Positions 45,850-53,875 are shown, numbered from the stretch's first letter. The stretch is 64,000 nucleotides of DNA from Frigoriglobus tundricola (GCF_013128195.2 NZ_CP053452.2:2418001-2482000); one strand, 5' to 3'. Notes: generated by a model from the sequence alone, not told the origin. Translations and numbers: made by a program.

Positions 45850-46563
45850 GTGACGGAAGCGCAGTGGCTGTCGCACTCTGACCCGTTGACGATGTTACCG
45901 TTCCTCAAGAAGACAGCCAGCGATCGGAAGCTGCGGCTCTTCGCTTGCGGCTGTGCCCGTCGGATTTGGCATATGCTCTCGGACGAACGAAGCCGGACAG
46001 CGGTTGAAACGGCCGAACGACACGCGGACGGTCGCGCCGATAACGAGCAACTCGCACGAGCTTGTGAGGACGCGTTTGAAGCGAACCGCGATATCCGGAG
46101 TACCGAACCACAGAGCGATGCGGCCGATATGGCGGCGTGCGTTGCTTGTGACGCCGCGTGGCCCAACGAAGACATGCGTACCTCACCAACTGGAGACGAA
46201 TATTCCGGGGTGGTTGATGCCGCTCAATGCACCGCTTCAGCGGCAGAGTATGCGGCTCACGGCGCAAAGCGTGAACCAAGACGTGAGCGGAAAGTGGAAG
46301 AACAGGCGCTCGCGAACTACGTTCGTGACATCTTCGGAAACCCATTCCGTCCGGTTACGTTCTCCGCGGACTGGCGCACTGACACCACGGTGTCACTGGC
46401 ACGACAGATGTACGACACGCGGGACTTCTCCGCGATGCCGATCCTCGCGGACGCCTTGCAGGACACCGGGTGCGACAGCGCCGAGATTCTCGCACACAGC
46501 CGAGGACCTGGCCCGCACGTTTGCGGCTGCTGGGTGGTGGACTTGGTGCTCGGCAAGGAGTAA
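45850..46563 (+). CDS. Gemmata-lineage uncharacterised family protein (cassette 12)
   Basis: 237 residues from GTG at 45850, 17 bases after R'. TEAQWLSHSDPLTMLPFLKK, RKLRLFACGCARRIWHML, RDIFGNPFRPVTFSADWRTD, ILADALQDTGCDSAEILAHS and GPHVCGCWVVDLVLGKE align end to end with the 42565-43362 product, so the two are paralogues in separate cassettes. Cysteines of the C-terminal cluster are partly lost here (CDSAEILAHS in place of CDNCDMLDHC). Confidence 0.7.
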   Translation: MTEAQWLSHSDPLTMLPFLKKTASDRKLRLFACGCARRIWHMLSDERSRTAVETAERHADGRADNEQLARACEDAFEANRDIRSTEPQSDAADMAACVACDAAWPNEDMRTSPTGDEYSGVVDAAQCTASAAEYAAHGAKREPRRERKVEEQALANYVRDIFGNPFRPVTFSADWRTDTTVSLARQMYDTRDFSAMPILADALQDTGCDSAEILAHSRGPGPHVCGCWVVDLVLGKE

Positions 46564-46570
46564 CGTGAGG

Positions 46571-46660
46571 GCCGAACCCGGCGCTGCACCGGACCGCCGC
46601 ACATCGGTTGTTTCCCGACCGGCTCGCGGCGTGCGCGGCCGGTGAGCTGATTCGTTCGGC
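46571..46660 (+). repeat. attC-like site 15 (short class)
   Basis: All boxes intact. Begins eight bases after the upstream stop. Confidence 0.75.
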
Positions 46661-46682
46661 GACAGAGGCGGAGGGCGCGGCG

Positions 46683-47039
46683 GTGCCGAAGGCGAAGTCA
46701 ATCCCCGAGACGGTCCGCAGGCGTGCCGTCGCCGCGGTCGCCGCCGCCTGGGAGTCCGGCTGCCCGGTGGCCGGCTGGCGGCCCGCGGACCAAGCCGCGA
46801 TCGCTGACGTTTGCCTGCGGCGGTACGGCTCGCTGGGTCGCCGCCGGGTGGGAGCGAGCGACCGAGCCGGTCAGGTCCGCGACTTGGCCCGCGGGTTGGT
46901 CGAGGCATCTGGGCAGGACCGCGGGCTGGTCGGACCGCTGATCCGCGACTACGAGTGGCTGGCCGAGCGGGTGTTATCGGCGATCACCGATCAGGCCCCA
47001 GAAGCCGAACCCGCGGCGGCACCAGACCCGGGCACGTAA
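46683..47039 (+). CDS. Hypothetical helical cassette protein (cassette 13)
   Basis: 118 residues from GTG. PKAKSIPETVRRRAVAAVAAAWESG..., RVGASDRAGQVRDLARGLVEA, then the attC-encoded tail EAEPAAAPDPGT. Predominantly helical and basic at the start. A degenerate half attC (R'' at 47004 with an altered L'') overlaps its end, with no L'/R' of its own before site 16. Confidence 0.5.
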   Translation: MPKAKSIPETVRRRAVAAVAAAWESGCPVAGWRPADQAAIADVCLRRYGSLGRRRVGASDRAGQVRDLARGLVEASGQDRGLVGPLIRDYEWLAERVLSAITDQAPEAEPAAAPDPGT

Positions 47040-47096
47040 GTCCGTGTGCGCGACTGGTGTCGCGGGCTCCGCAGAGCCGTGTCAGCCGGCGAAACA

Positions 47097-47187
47097 GCCG
47101 AACCCGCCGCTGCACCGGACCGCTGTGAAATGCGTTGTTTCTTGACCGTGTCGGTGGTCCCGCGGCCGGTGAGCTGTATCGTTCGGC
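47097..47187 (+). repeat. attC-like site 16 (short class)
   Basis: All boxes intact. Preceded at 47004-47035 by a half-site, which suggests one cassette boundary was partly deleted here. Confidence 0.7.
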
Positions 47188-47205
47188 GGCGGAGGCGCGA
47201 AGTGA

Positions 47206-47592
47206 ATGGTAGAACTCACGGCGAAAGCCGCTGCGTGGTTGCAGACAGTCCTACGCCGGTTGCCCGCCGCGATTCGTGCGGTTTACGTCGAGTACACCGA
47301 AGCCTGCGCCGCGAGCATGGAACATCTGGTGTGCTTCAACGCGTTCGGGTTCGAGTCCCTCGCCGGCGGCCACTTCGATCCGGCCAACGCGGCGCACGTC
47401 GGGACGTTGGGCGAGTTCATCTGGGAGCCGCCCGACGAGTGCCGCTTTCGGGCAGACGACCATCCCGGCACGGACTGGCTGGCGGTGCTGCGAGCCGCAG
47501 CGGAAGCGCACGAGGTGATGGGGCTGGCGGCAGGCCGTGGTATCCAGATCGTCGTCGGTGAACACGACGGAGCGGTGTGGGTCATTCGGTAG
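47206..47592 (+). CDS. Hypothetical cassette protein (cassette 14)
   Basis: 128 residues, MVELTAKAAAWLQTVLRRLPAAIRAVYVEYTEACAASMEHL..., alpha/beta pattern with GDFI-like GTLGEFIWEPPDECRF and IQIVVGEHDGAVWVIR as the final strand pair. No recognised domain. Starts 19 bases after site 16. Confidence 0.5.
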   Translation: MVELTAKAAAWLQTVLRRLPAAIRAVYVEYTEACAASMEHLVCFNAFGFESLAGGHFDPANAAHVGTLGEFIWEPPDECRFRADDHPGTDWLAVLRAAAEAHEVMGLAAGRGIQIVVGEHDGAVWVIR

Positions 47593-47605
47593 GTCGCAAA
47601 GGCCC

Positions 47606-47718
47606 GCCGAACCCGACGCTGCACCGGACCCGGCCACGTAGCTTGTTTCCCGTTGCTCACCGCATGTCCGTGTGCGTTACTGGTATCGCGGCCGGGCCGG
47701 TGAGCTGATTCGTTCGGC
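47606..47718 (+). repeat. attC-like site 17 (long class)
   Basis: R'' GCCGAAC, L'' GCTGCACCGGACCCGGCC, L' GGCCGGGCCGGTGAGC, R' GTTCGGC. A clean example of the long class. Confidence 0.8.
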
Positions 47719-48135
47719 GGGGGACAGCTCCTCCGCGTCGCCCCGCGCGAAGACTCCTGGCCCGCTCCCGTCGGTGGCCTCGGGCGCGGAGCACGAGGGG
47801 GTTGCGGACCCCGCGGCCCGGACCGAGAATGCGGCGGGCACACACCTCGGCGCGTCGCGTCGGCTCCGCGGACCCGCGTCGGGGGCGCGGGCACAGCGGA
47901 TGCGGGTCGGGGGTGAGGTGGCCGGTGCCGCCGCGGCCACGGTGGAGACAAGCGGTGGGCCGCACGCAACGGGGCGTGTCGCTCCCGCTCCGCAGAGCCG
48001 GCACGGTGGCGCGGGCGGTGCGGAGCCGCCTCGGCCGGCGAGGAGGCCGAACCCGCCGCTGCACCGGACCGCTGCACATGCGTTGTTTCCAGCACCGAGC
48101 GCTCCGTGCGCGGCCGGTGAGCTTCATCGTTCGGC
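47719..48135 (+). repeat. ORF-less cassette repeat, copy F (417 bp)
   Basis: A lone copy, two bases shorter than A-E (GCGGCGGGCAC in place of GCGGCGGCCGCAC). Includes site 18. Confidence 0.7.
48046..48135 (+). repeat. attC-like site 18 (short class)
   Basis: All boxes intact. Ends cassette copy F. Confidence 0.75.
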
Positions 48136-48148
48136 CCAGAGAGGCCCC

Positions 48149-48577
48149 GTGGCAATGAATGCGTTGCTCGGTCGTTGGCGGCTTCTTCGCGGTGAGTACA
48201 ACGGGATGCCCATCCCGGCAACCGAGTTGCCTCGTGGAATGGTGGTCACCTTCGCCCCAGGCCGGGTCTGGTCAGAAGCAGACGTGCCAGGCGACGTGCT
48301 GCTGGGTGAATGGTCCGCTGACACCACATGCGAGCCGATGGCGCTCGACATCGACCACACGGCTGGCCCGGCTGAAGGGGTGAGACAGCCGTGTGCGTTC
48401 GCCATCGACGGTACCCGTTTGTTGCTGGCCTTCGGAGACCCAGGGGGCGGTGAAGAGGCTCGGCCAAGAGGGTTCGATACAACCGGGCATCCGGGAGTTG
48501 TTCTCTTTGAGTTGACAACTACAGAACCGCATTCCCAAGACGCCGAACCCGGCGCTGCACCGGACCCGGCCATGTGA
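48149..48577 (+). CDS. TIGR03067-like protein (cassette 16)
   Basis: About 142 residues from GTG (or ATG six bases on). LLGRWRLLRGEYNGMPIPATELPRGMVVTFAPGRVWS, the central DIDHTAGPAEGVRQPCAFAIDGTRLLLAFGDPGGG and GVVLFEL match the lipocalin-like pattern of Planctomycetes TIGR03067 proteins. The role of the family is unknown. No signal peptide is seen, unlike many members. Tail DAEPGAAPDPAM is read from the attC site. Confidence 0.65.
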   Translation: MAMNALLGRWRLLRGEYNGMPIPATELPRGMVVTFAPGRVWSEADVPGDVLLGEWSADTTCEPMALDIDHTAGPAEGVRQPCAFAIDGTRLLLAFGDPGGGEEARPRGFDTTGHPGVVLFELTTTEPHSQDAEPGAAPDPAM

Positions 48578-48654
48578 CCGGATTTCAGTCGCTCACACGT
48601 TTATCTTGTAGGCTGCGGGTGTCGCGGCCGGGCCGGTGAGCTTCATTGTTCGGC
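48542..48654 (+). repeat. attC-like site 19 (long class)
   Basis: R'' GCCGAAC, L'' GCTGCACCGGACCCGGCC, L' GGCCGGGCCGGTGAGC, R' GTTCGGC. Overlaps the upstream coding end. Confidence 0.75.
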
Positions 48655-48667
48655 AGCGGAGGCGCGG

Positions 48668-49309
48668 ATGGGCGAACACCTTCGAGCACTGGAATCGGCC
48701 ATCTCTGACGTGGGGCACTGGACATGGTGGGCCGCCAACCTGCCGCCTGTTTTCCAAGTCGAGTTCGGCGGCACGCAATTCTGGAACCCACCGAGTGGCG
48801 AGGGCCAGCCACCATCGAGCCGTATCGCCCTCCGATTCCGCAAGCCACGACTGGTGTACTTCCTCACGTTGGTAGACGGTGTTCCCGCGGACTGGCCGGA
48901 TCGCCTCCAACGGGATGAGTTGGAGCCGCCGAGCGTTGATCACGAGGCGTTCACCCTTACGTCGGCCGAACTCTGCGGGCGACTGGTCGGCAAAGCTGTT
49001 GCGATTCGGTCGCTTGTCGGCGAACCGGGTGCTACACCGCTGCCGTTGGTGGGCGAGGCGCTCATCGGCTTTGAGGCAGGTCCCTTTGGATTGGTTGTCG
49101 CTGCCGAGTCGTTGGGGGTGTTCAACCACCACGGGGAGTTGGACGAGTCGGCGGTGTTGGCGAGCAACAGTAAGTGGTGGGAATACTGGCGGGAGTATTG
49201 GCGCCGCAAGGACACGACTGATCCGTTGCCGCGGGACTATGCGTGCGAGGTTACAATCCCTCTCGCCCCGGACGCCGAACCCGTCGCGGCACCGGACCCG
49301 GCCACGTAG
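48668..49309 (+). CDS. Hypothetical cassette protein (cassette 17)
   Basis: 213 residues. MGEHLRALESAISDVGHWTWWAANLPPVFQVEFGG..., then RLVYFLTLVDGVPADWPDRL, GEALIGFEAGPFGLVVAAESLGVFN and a W-rich KWWEYWREYWRRKD segment. Beta-rich with an aromatic surface. No family assigned. Tail DAEPVAAPDPAT is attC-encoded. Confidence 0.55.
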   Translation: MGEHLRALESAISDVGHWTWWAANLPPVFQVEFGGTQFWNPPSGEGQPPSSRIALRFRKPRLVYFLTLVDGVPADWPDRLQRDELEPPSVDHEAFTLTSAELCGRLVGKAVAIRSLVGEPGATPLPLVGEALIGFEAGPFGLVVAAESLGVFNHHGELDESAVLASNSKWWEYWREYWRRKDTTDPLPRDYACEVTIPLAPDAEPVAAPDPAT

Positions 49310-49386
49310 CTTGTTTCCCGTTGCTCGCCGGTCGTCGTGGTCGCACATTGGAGTCGCGGCCGGGACGGTGAGCTGTTTCGTTCGGC
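49274..49386 (+). repeat. attC-like site 20 (long class)
   Basis: R'' GCCGAAC, L'' variant GTCGCGGCACCGGACCCGGCC, L' GGCCGGGACGGTGAGC, R' GTTCGGC. Confidence 0.7.
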
Positions 49387-49417
49387 CGCAAGAAGACGGG
49401 GCTGTTGGGGGGCACCG

Positions 49418-49798
49418 ATGGAACCGCAGAAGCGGACCTTCAGCCTTGATGTCCCTCAGTGGTTCTGGGAACTTATCAGAGAGGCCCAGCAAGACAGCGC
49501 GCGGATGGAATCGCTGCTGGATCAGCTTTCACCCGAGCAAGTCCGTGCGTTCTGCGGTTACTTTGAGGACGCAGTCCTTGAACTCTACCCCGGTCGCTCG
49601 ATCCGGGACCTGCATTGGGACAGTGATGTGATCGAGGATGTCTCGGTGTGCATCGTGGCCCAAGGTGAGAGGGCTTACCGAGAAGTTTGGGACAACTCCG
49701 AGTTGCTGCCGAGATACGACGGGTTTCCGTACCGGAACTACGCGATCGTGGCCGACGAGGTGTACCGGCGGAAGACAGGCGACGGACTCTTCCCCTAG
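49418..49798 (+). CDS. DUF4240-like protein (cassette 18)
   Basis: 126 residues. DVPQWFWELIREAQQDSARMESLLDQLSPEQVRAFCGYFEDAVLEL and DVSVCIVAQGERAYREVWDN match the DUF4240 pattern of 'FWELI', a helical hairpin and a repeated 'Gxxxyrevl' turn. Function unknown; the family often occurs beside toxin or immunity genes. Last gene of the array. Confidence 0.6.
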   Translation: MEPQKRTFSLDVPQWFWELIREAQQDSARMESLLDQLSPEQVRAFCGYFEDAVLELYPGRSIRDLHWDSDVIEDVSVCIVAQGERAYREVWDNSELLPRYDGFPYRNYAIVADEVYRRKTGDGLFP

Positions 49799-49870
49799 CA
49801 CAAGCTCGTGGCCAACCCCAACAAACGCATCCGGTTCGACCCGCGCTGTTAGTGCCGGGCGAGTAAAACC

Positions 49871-49984
49871 GCCGAACCCGACGCTGCACCGGACCCGGCC
49901 ACCTGACTTGTTTCCCATTGCTCACCGGTTCCTGTTGTCGCAAACTGGAGTCGCGGCCGGGCCGGTGAGCTTTTCTCGTTTGCT
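49871..49984 (+). repeat. attC-like site 21 (long class), terminal
   Basis: R'' GCCGAAC, L'' GCTGCACCGGACCCGGCC, L' GGCCGGGCCGGTGAGC, but R' is degenerate (GTTTGCT). Phage sequence starts immediately after, so this is the right end of the array. Confidence 0.7.
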
Positions 49985-49989
49985 ATCGG

Positions 49990-50430
49990 TCAGTGAACGA
50001 CCTTGATCGCCACCAGCACCTCATCCGTGCTGAGCGGGGCGGGGAGCTTGTTCGCCCTGTACAGCACGGCGAGGATGCAGTTGATTGCCGCGTTGGCGAC
50101 GGTGCGGTGTAGCACGGGCAGCACGTACCGACCGGGGCCGATGCCCGCGACGTCCAGTTCCAGGATCTTGTTGTCCGTGTCGGTCGCGCCGCAGGTCCGC
50201 GTGCCCGTGGTCGCGCACTGCGTCGGGCTACTGCCGTCGGAGTTCGGGGAGGTCTGCGCCGTCAGTTCCAGCACGGAGGTTGCGGTAACGTCGCCGGTCA
50301 CCACGAGGAACAGCACGTTGGAGTAGCCCCCGTCCTGTTGCATGTCGATGACGGCGCCGGTGACGTCGCCCGTGCCCGCGGCAACGGCGGGGCTGGAAAC
50401 GACGATCTTCGTGTCTTCGCTGACGAGCAT
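49990..50430 (-). CDS. Phage structural-type protein, unknown
   Basis: 146 residues, strand-rich with little helix (KIVVSSPAVAAGTGDVTGAVIDMQQDGGYSNVLFLVVTGDVTATSVLELTAQ, GRYVLPVLHRTVANAAINCILAVLYRA). It resembles small beta-sandwich virion-associated proteins of siphophages. It is not homologous to the cassette genes and is on the phage strand. Probably the gene next to HNH before the array was inserted. Confidence 0.5.
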   Translation of the reverse strand: MLVSEDTKIVVSSPAVAAGTGDVTGAVIDMQQDGGYSNVLFLVVTGDVTATSVLELTAQTSPNSDGSSPTQCATTGTRTCGATDTDNKILELDVAGIGPGRYVLPVLHRTVANAAINCILAVLYRANKLPAPLSTDEVLVAIKVVH

Positions 50431-50475
50431 TGGACGGCCTCGGTGTGCAGGGTGAGTGTTGCGCCGAAAGGATGA

Positions 50476-50799
50476 TTACGCTTCGCGCGCTGGTTGCTTG
50501 GCACGTCCCAAGCCGCCGTAACGTTCCACGGTCTTGCGCGAGTGGCACGACGCACAGAGCGGCACAAGGTTGCTCGGGTCGTTGGTGCCACCGGCTTCGA
50601 GCGCGACGTCATGGTCCACGTGTTCGGCCGCAACGTCACGACCGTTAGCCGCGCAGTGCCGACAGAGCGGTTCGTCGTTGAGGACCATGAGCCGGAGCCG
50701 CTGCCAGTTGCGGGTGTAGCCGCGCTTGTGGGCCGATGGTCGCGAGTCGGGCATGGTCGGTTTGGGACGCATGCGGAAGGTTTGCGGGCGGTTCGGCAT
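50476..50799 (-). CDS. HNH endonuclease (phage)
   Basis: 107 residues. RGYTRNWQRLRLMVLNDEPLCRHC, VDHDVALEAGGTNDPSNLVPLCASCHSRKT. Two Cys pairs bind the structural zinc, and D-H plus the N and H of the second half form the HNH active site. Phage HNH proteins of this kind support terminase cutting and are encoded beside terS. Here the cassette array now separates them. An upstream GTG at 50826 is an alternative start. Confidence 0.85.
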   Translation of the reverse strand: MPNRPQTFRMRPKPTMPDSRPSAHKRGYTRNWQRLRLMVLNDEPLCRHCAANGRDVAAEHVDHDVALEAGGTNDPSNLVPLCASCHSRKTVERYGGLGRAKQPAREA

Positions 50800-50826
50800 C
50801 TGTACAAACCCCCACGGGAGCGACAC

Positions 50827-51080
50827 GCCGAATGAAACGCCTCATTCGGCAGTCAGTTAAGTTATTGGCAAATTGTCACTTACAGCGACAAACGCCGAGT
50901 TCGCCGAATGAAAACCGCCCAAAACAAAACTCGCGTGCGTGCGTGTGCGTGCGTCGCACGTGCTAATAGCGCTTTTCATTCGGCGAACTCGGCGTTTCCT
51001 GGCTTAAGTAGCTACAGAGAAGCGACTTAAGTGCTTGCCGAATGAGACGCCGAATGATACTTGAGCGAACATCATTCGGC
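50827..51080. repeat. GCCGAATGA repeat cluster, possible origin or operator
   Basis: Seven copies of the 9-mer: + strand at 50827, 50903, 51037 and 51049; - strand at 50842, 50976 and 51072. Two of them lie inside a perfect 25-bp inverted repeat (50890-50914 and 50973-50997). A TTAAGT/ACTTAA pair lies at ~51,004 and 51,025. AT-richer than the surroundings, between the helicase and HNH genes. Confidence 0.75.
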
Positions 51081-51108
51081 GAGTGGCTAGCGTCCCGCTC
51101 GCGGAGCG

Positions 51109-53166
51109 TTACAGGTTCTCAATTGGCGTTGCGTCGGTGTGCCCATCTTCTTGTCCGTCGCTGTCGAGCTTCACAAGCCGGTATTGCGACTGGTCCCGAT
51201 GGTTGAGGCCGGCGTACTCGATCCGCACGCCGCCGTAGACGCGGTCGCGCACGCGCTTCAGGTGATCGCCTACCTTCTTGCCGCGCCCGCGTTCGCTCTT
51301 GGCCTCTTCGAGAATCGACACCAACAGGTCTTCGGCCTCGGCCAGCCGGGCGAGTTCGCCCGCGGTAACCTTCGTGTCCTGATGCGTCTTCCACCACGCG
51401 GGGACGAAGGCCCGCCACTCGTCACCGGAATCAACCGACGTCGTGCGGAACGCGTCGCTGTTGCTCACCAGATCGGTAACGCCCGCGTTGGAGAGAATGC
51501 CGTCCATGACCGCCGACCACGCCTCAAAGCCGCCCAGCACGGGGCGCCCCGCCGGCTTACCGGCCGCGATCCACGCTTGGCACAGGGTGAGGCACGCCCA
51601 CACCAGTTCGCCGCGGTGTTGCTTCGCCCAGCGCGGCAGCGCGTGTTTGAACTCGCGCCCCTTCCATGCCGCATCGGCTTTCGCGTCCAGACGGATGTAA
51701 ACGGTTCGCCGCACGAGTTCGCGGGACATGCTCACGTTGTTGCCGCTGCTCACCCAGGTGCAGTTGACGGGGGCCGACACCATGCGCGAGAAGCCGAGCA
51801 ACCGCCCGCCGATGACGGTGGACGTGATGGCCGAGGCGAGCGAGCCGGAATCTAACGTTTGATTGAGGTTATCGAGGAAGATTTCGCGGGGCGCTTCCAT
51901 TGCCGCCGCGAGGATGAGCTTTTGCCAGTCGTCGGCCCGCGACACTTCGCCCAGCGCCTTCGGTTCGTGGCCGATCGTGACCCATCCCCACGTCTGGATG
52001 AGCAACGATTTGCCGGTGCCCTCTTGTGGCGCGTCCACGTGGTGAAGGGGCGTCGGGCCGTCAATGAGGCCGCGGACGAAGGGGAGAAGGAACAGCGCGA
52101 GGCAGTTCGCGAGTGAGGCGTTGTCCACGAACGGGAAGTCCACCAACAGGTCATTGAGCAGAAGCGACTTCGCGGCTTCGACGTCGGACCGGTCGGGCTT
52201 GTCGTGAACGGGCGGGACGTCCGCGTAGCCGCCCGGCAGTAGGTACACACCGCTCGCGGAGTCGTATCCGGGCTTCGTCAACAGGCCGGATTCGGCGGTC
52301 ACAACGGGGACGTCCGCCACCGCGTTCAGCCGAGGCAATCCGGGCCAGTCACGGTGATCCTGAACCGCGTCAACCGCGTCGCCTTTCGGGAACGCGGGCC
52401 GTTGGAGCGTGTCGCCGTCCTTGGTCACGGATTCGTTCATCCAGTCGGCCGATTGGGACAGAAGCAACCGGAGTTGCGACTTGCTGAGCGGACGAACCGC
52501 ACCCGATTCCTTGGTTTCGATGCGAACGAGCGAATCCCCGTGGACGAACAGGGAAATCGGGTCGTTCGCCATCACCAGCGCGCATATCGCTTGGTCCACG
52601 ACGTCACGGAGGTGCGCGGGTTGTTGCACGATGGTCGGCAGTCCCGTAGCGGGCGGGGGCGACGAAGGCGGGTGGCCAACGGGCGTTTGGGACGGGGGCG
52701 CGACGGGGCGGGGGCCGCGAGCGGGGGACTCGGGCCGGTCCGGCTTGCGGTCGCGCAGGTAGCCCCGCGGCTTGTCGTAGGGCTTGCTGTCCGCGTCCTT
52801 CACCTTGTGCGTCAGTTCGGCGACACTCCACGGCGGATCGCACCGCGGGTTGTAGTCGGAGAGCAACAGGCCGAGCGCGGTGTCGGCGTCCAGGTCGAAG
52901 CCGTGAACGAGGCCGCGCGCCGCCGCGAAGGTCGGGGCCGATCCGTTGGCGCCCTGGACGGCGGGCGGGCATTGGGCCAGCCACTTCCGCGCACGGCTCA
53001 ACACGCGGTCGCGATCCAGCGCACCGGAGGCGCGTGAAGACGACGCGGGGGAAGCCTTGTGAGCTTCCCCCTTTGGGTTCGTCCGCTTGCGAATCTCGCC
53101 GGTCGGGTCCAAATCGTCGAGCGTCCGGCGGAACAGTGCGAGCGTCGGGTTATCGGTGCCAGTCAT
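51109..53166 (-). CDS. Phage replication helicase/ATPase with PriCT-like domain
   Basis: 685 residues. The N-terminal part (VLSRARKWLAQCPPAVQG... ARGLVHGFDLDADTALGLLLSDYNPRCDPPWSVAELTHKVKDA) resembles primase C-terminal modules that link primase to helicase. After a Pro-rich linker (~140-175), an ATPase domain has Walker A DAPQEGTGKSLL (~385) and acidic FLDNLN. It pairs with the AEP primase encoded just upstream (17-base overlap). The repeat cluster at its 3' end may be the origin. Confidence 0.75.
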   Translation of the reverse strand: MTGTDNPTLALFRRTLDDLDPTGEIRKRTNPKGEAHKASPASSSRASGALDRDRVLSRARKWLAQCPPAVQGANGSAPTFAAARGLVHGFDLDADTALGLLLSDYNPRCDPPWSVAELTHKVKDADSKPYDKPRGYLRDRKPDRPESPARGPRPVAPPSQTPVGHPPSSPPPATGLPTIVQQPAHLRDVVDQAICALVMANDPISLFVHGDSLVRIETKESGAVRPLSKSQLRLLLSQSADWMNESVTKDGDTLQRPAFPKGDAVDAVQDHRDWPGLPRLNAVADVPVVTAESGLLTKPGYDSASGVYLLPGGYADVPPVHDKPDRSDVEAAKSLLLNDLLVDFPFVDNASLANCLALFLLPFVRGLIDGPTPLHHVDAPQEGTGKSLLIQTWGWVTIGHEPKALGEVSRADDWQKLILAAAMEAPREIFLDNLNQTLDSGSLASAITSTVIGGRLLGFSRMVSAPVNCTWVSSGNNVSMSRELVRRTVYIRLDAKADAAWKGREFKHALPRWAKQHRGELVWACLTLCQAWIAAGKPAGRPVLGGFEAWSAVMDGILSNAGVTDLVSNSDAFRTTSVDSGDEWRAFVPAWWKTHQDTKVTAGELARLAEAEDLLVSILEEAKSERGRGKKVGDHLKRVRDRVYGGVRIEYAGLNHRDQSQYRLVKLDSDGQEDGHTDATPIENL

Positions 53167-53875
53167 GGGGAATTTCCAAAACGCGACTTGTGCGGTGCGG
53201 TCTATCCGTTGTGTGCGTGCCCTTGCGGGCGGGCGTGCCGGGAATCTTCATGATCCGCGACGCGTTGAAGACGGCCGGGTCGACCTCCGCGTTCGCCGTG
53301 TCGAACTTGGCTTTGAGGGCGCGGAGCAAACCCGCGAACGGATCGGCCCCCGCGTCGGGCACCTCGCCGCCGGGGAGCGGGTCCGCGAGGCGGTAGTACA
53401 GGTGATACCCGTTGCCCGAATCGACTACGAGCGGAGCGGGCCACCCCTGCCCGGCGAGGTAACGGCGCACGCGGTCCGTTACGTCGAGTGCCGCCGCCTT
53501 CTCCGCGTCGGTGGCGGAATCCTTCTTGTGTTCGGCGGGCCGGACCGGGTCCACGTCGATGATGAGGTAACGTCGGCCCGTGACGTCCTTGTCCGCGGTG
53601 AGCTTCGGCCGCACGTCGTCACCGGTGCGGACCACTTCCGTCAAATGGTGGAGCGGGCGCGTTTTCACATCGGCCGCGAGGCGGTGCGGGGTGAAGTAGG
53701 TGCCGCTCGCCTTCTCCGCGATCGCCGCAATCTTGCTGGCGAGCGCGGCAATGCGCGAGGAGAGGACGAACCCGGCCATCTTCCGGCCGGGTCGCTCGAC
53801 GTCCAGGCCGCGGACTTCGAACACGTCATCCGCGTCGAAGAACAGCGGCAACCACTTTGCGATGAGGTCTTTCAC
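53150..53875 (-). CDS. AEP-type primase (Prim-Pol)
   Basis: 241 residues. YLIIDVDPVRP supplies the metal-binding acidic pair. VVDSGNGYHLYYRL carries the conserved Ser/Gly/His nucleotide motif. NASRIMKIPGTPARKG is the third family motif. Archaeo-eukaryotic primases of phages and plasmids start DNA synthesis. The 3' end overlaps the helicase start. Confidence 0.85.
   Translation of the reverse strand: MKDLIAKWLPLFFDADDVFEVRGLDVERPGRKMAGFVLSSRIAALASKIAAIAEKASGTYFTPHRLAADVKTRPLHHLTEVVRTGDDVRPKLTADKDVTGRRYLIIDVDPVRPAEHKKDSATDAEKAAALDVTDRVRRYLAGQGWPAPLVVDSGNGYHLYYRLADPLPGGEVPDAGADPFAGLLRALKAKFDTANAEVDPAVFNASRIMKIPGTPARKGTHTTDRPHRTSRVLEIPHDWHR

Noticed and set aside
39757-49984. CRISPR array
   Set aside because: The repeats are imperfect 90-114 base palindromes separated by whole genes, not short repeats with uniform spacers, and no cas genes are present.
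50931-50960. GTGCGTGC simple repeat
   Set aside because: A short low-complexity tract without conserved unit or context.
50827-51080. GCCGAATGA repeats as further attC sites
   Set aside because: They share only GCCGAA with the R'' box, lack the L arms and occur in both orientations close together.
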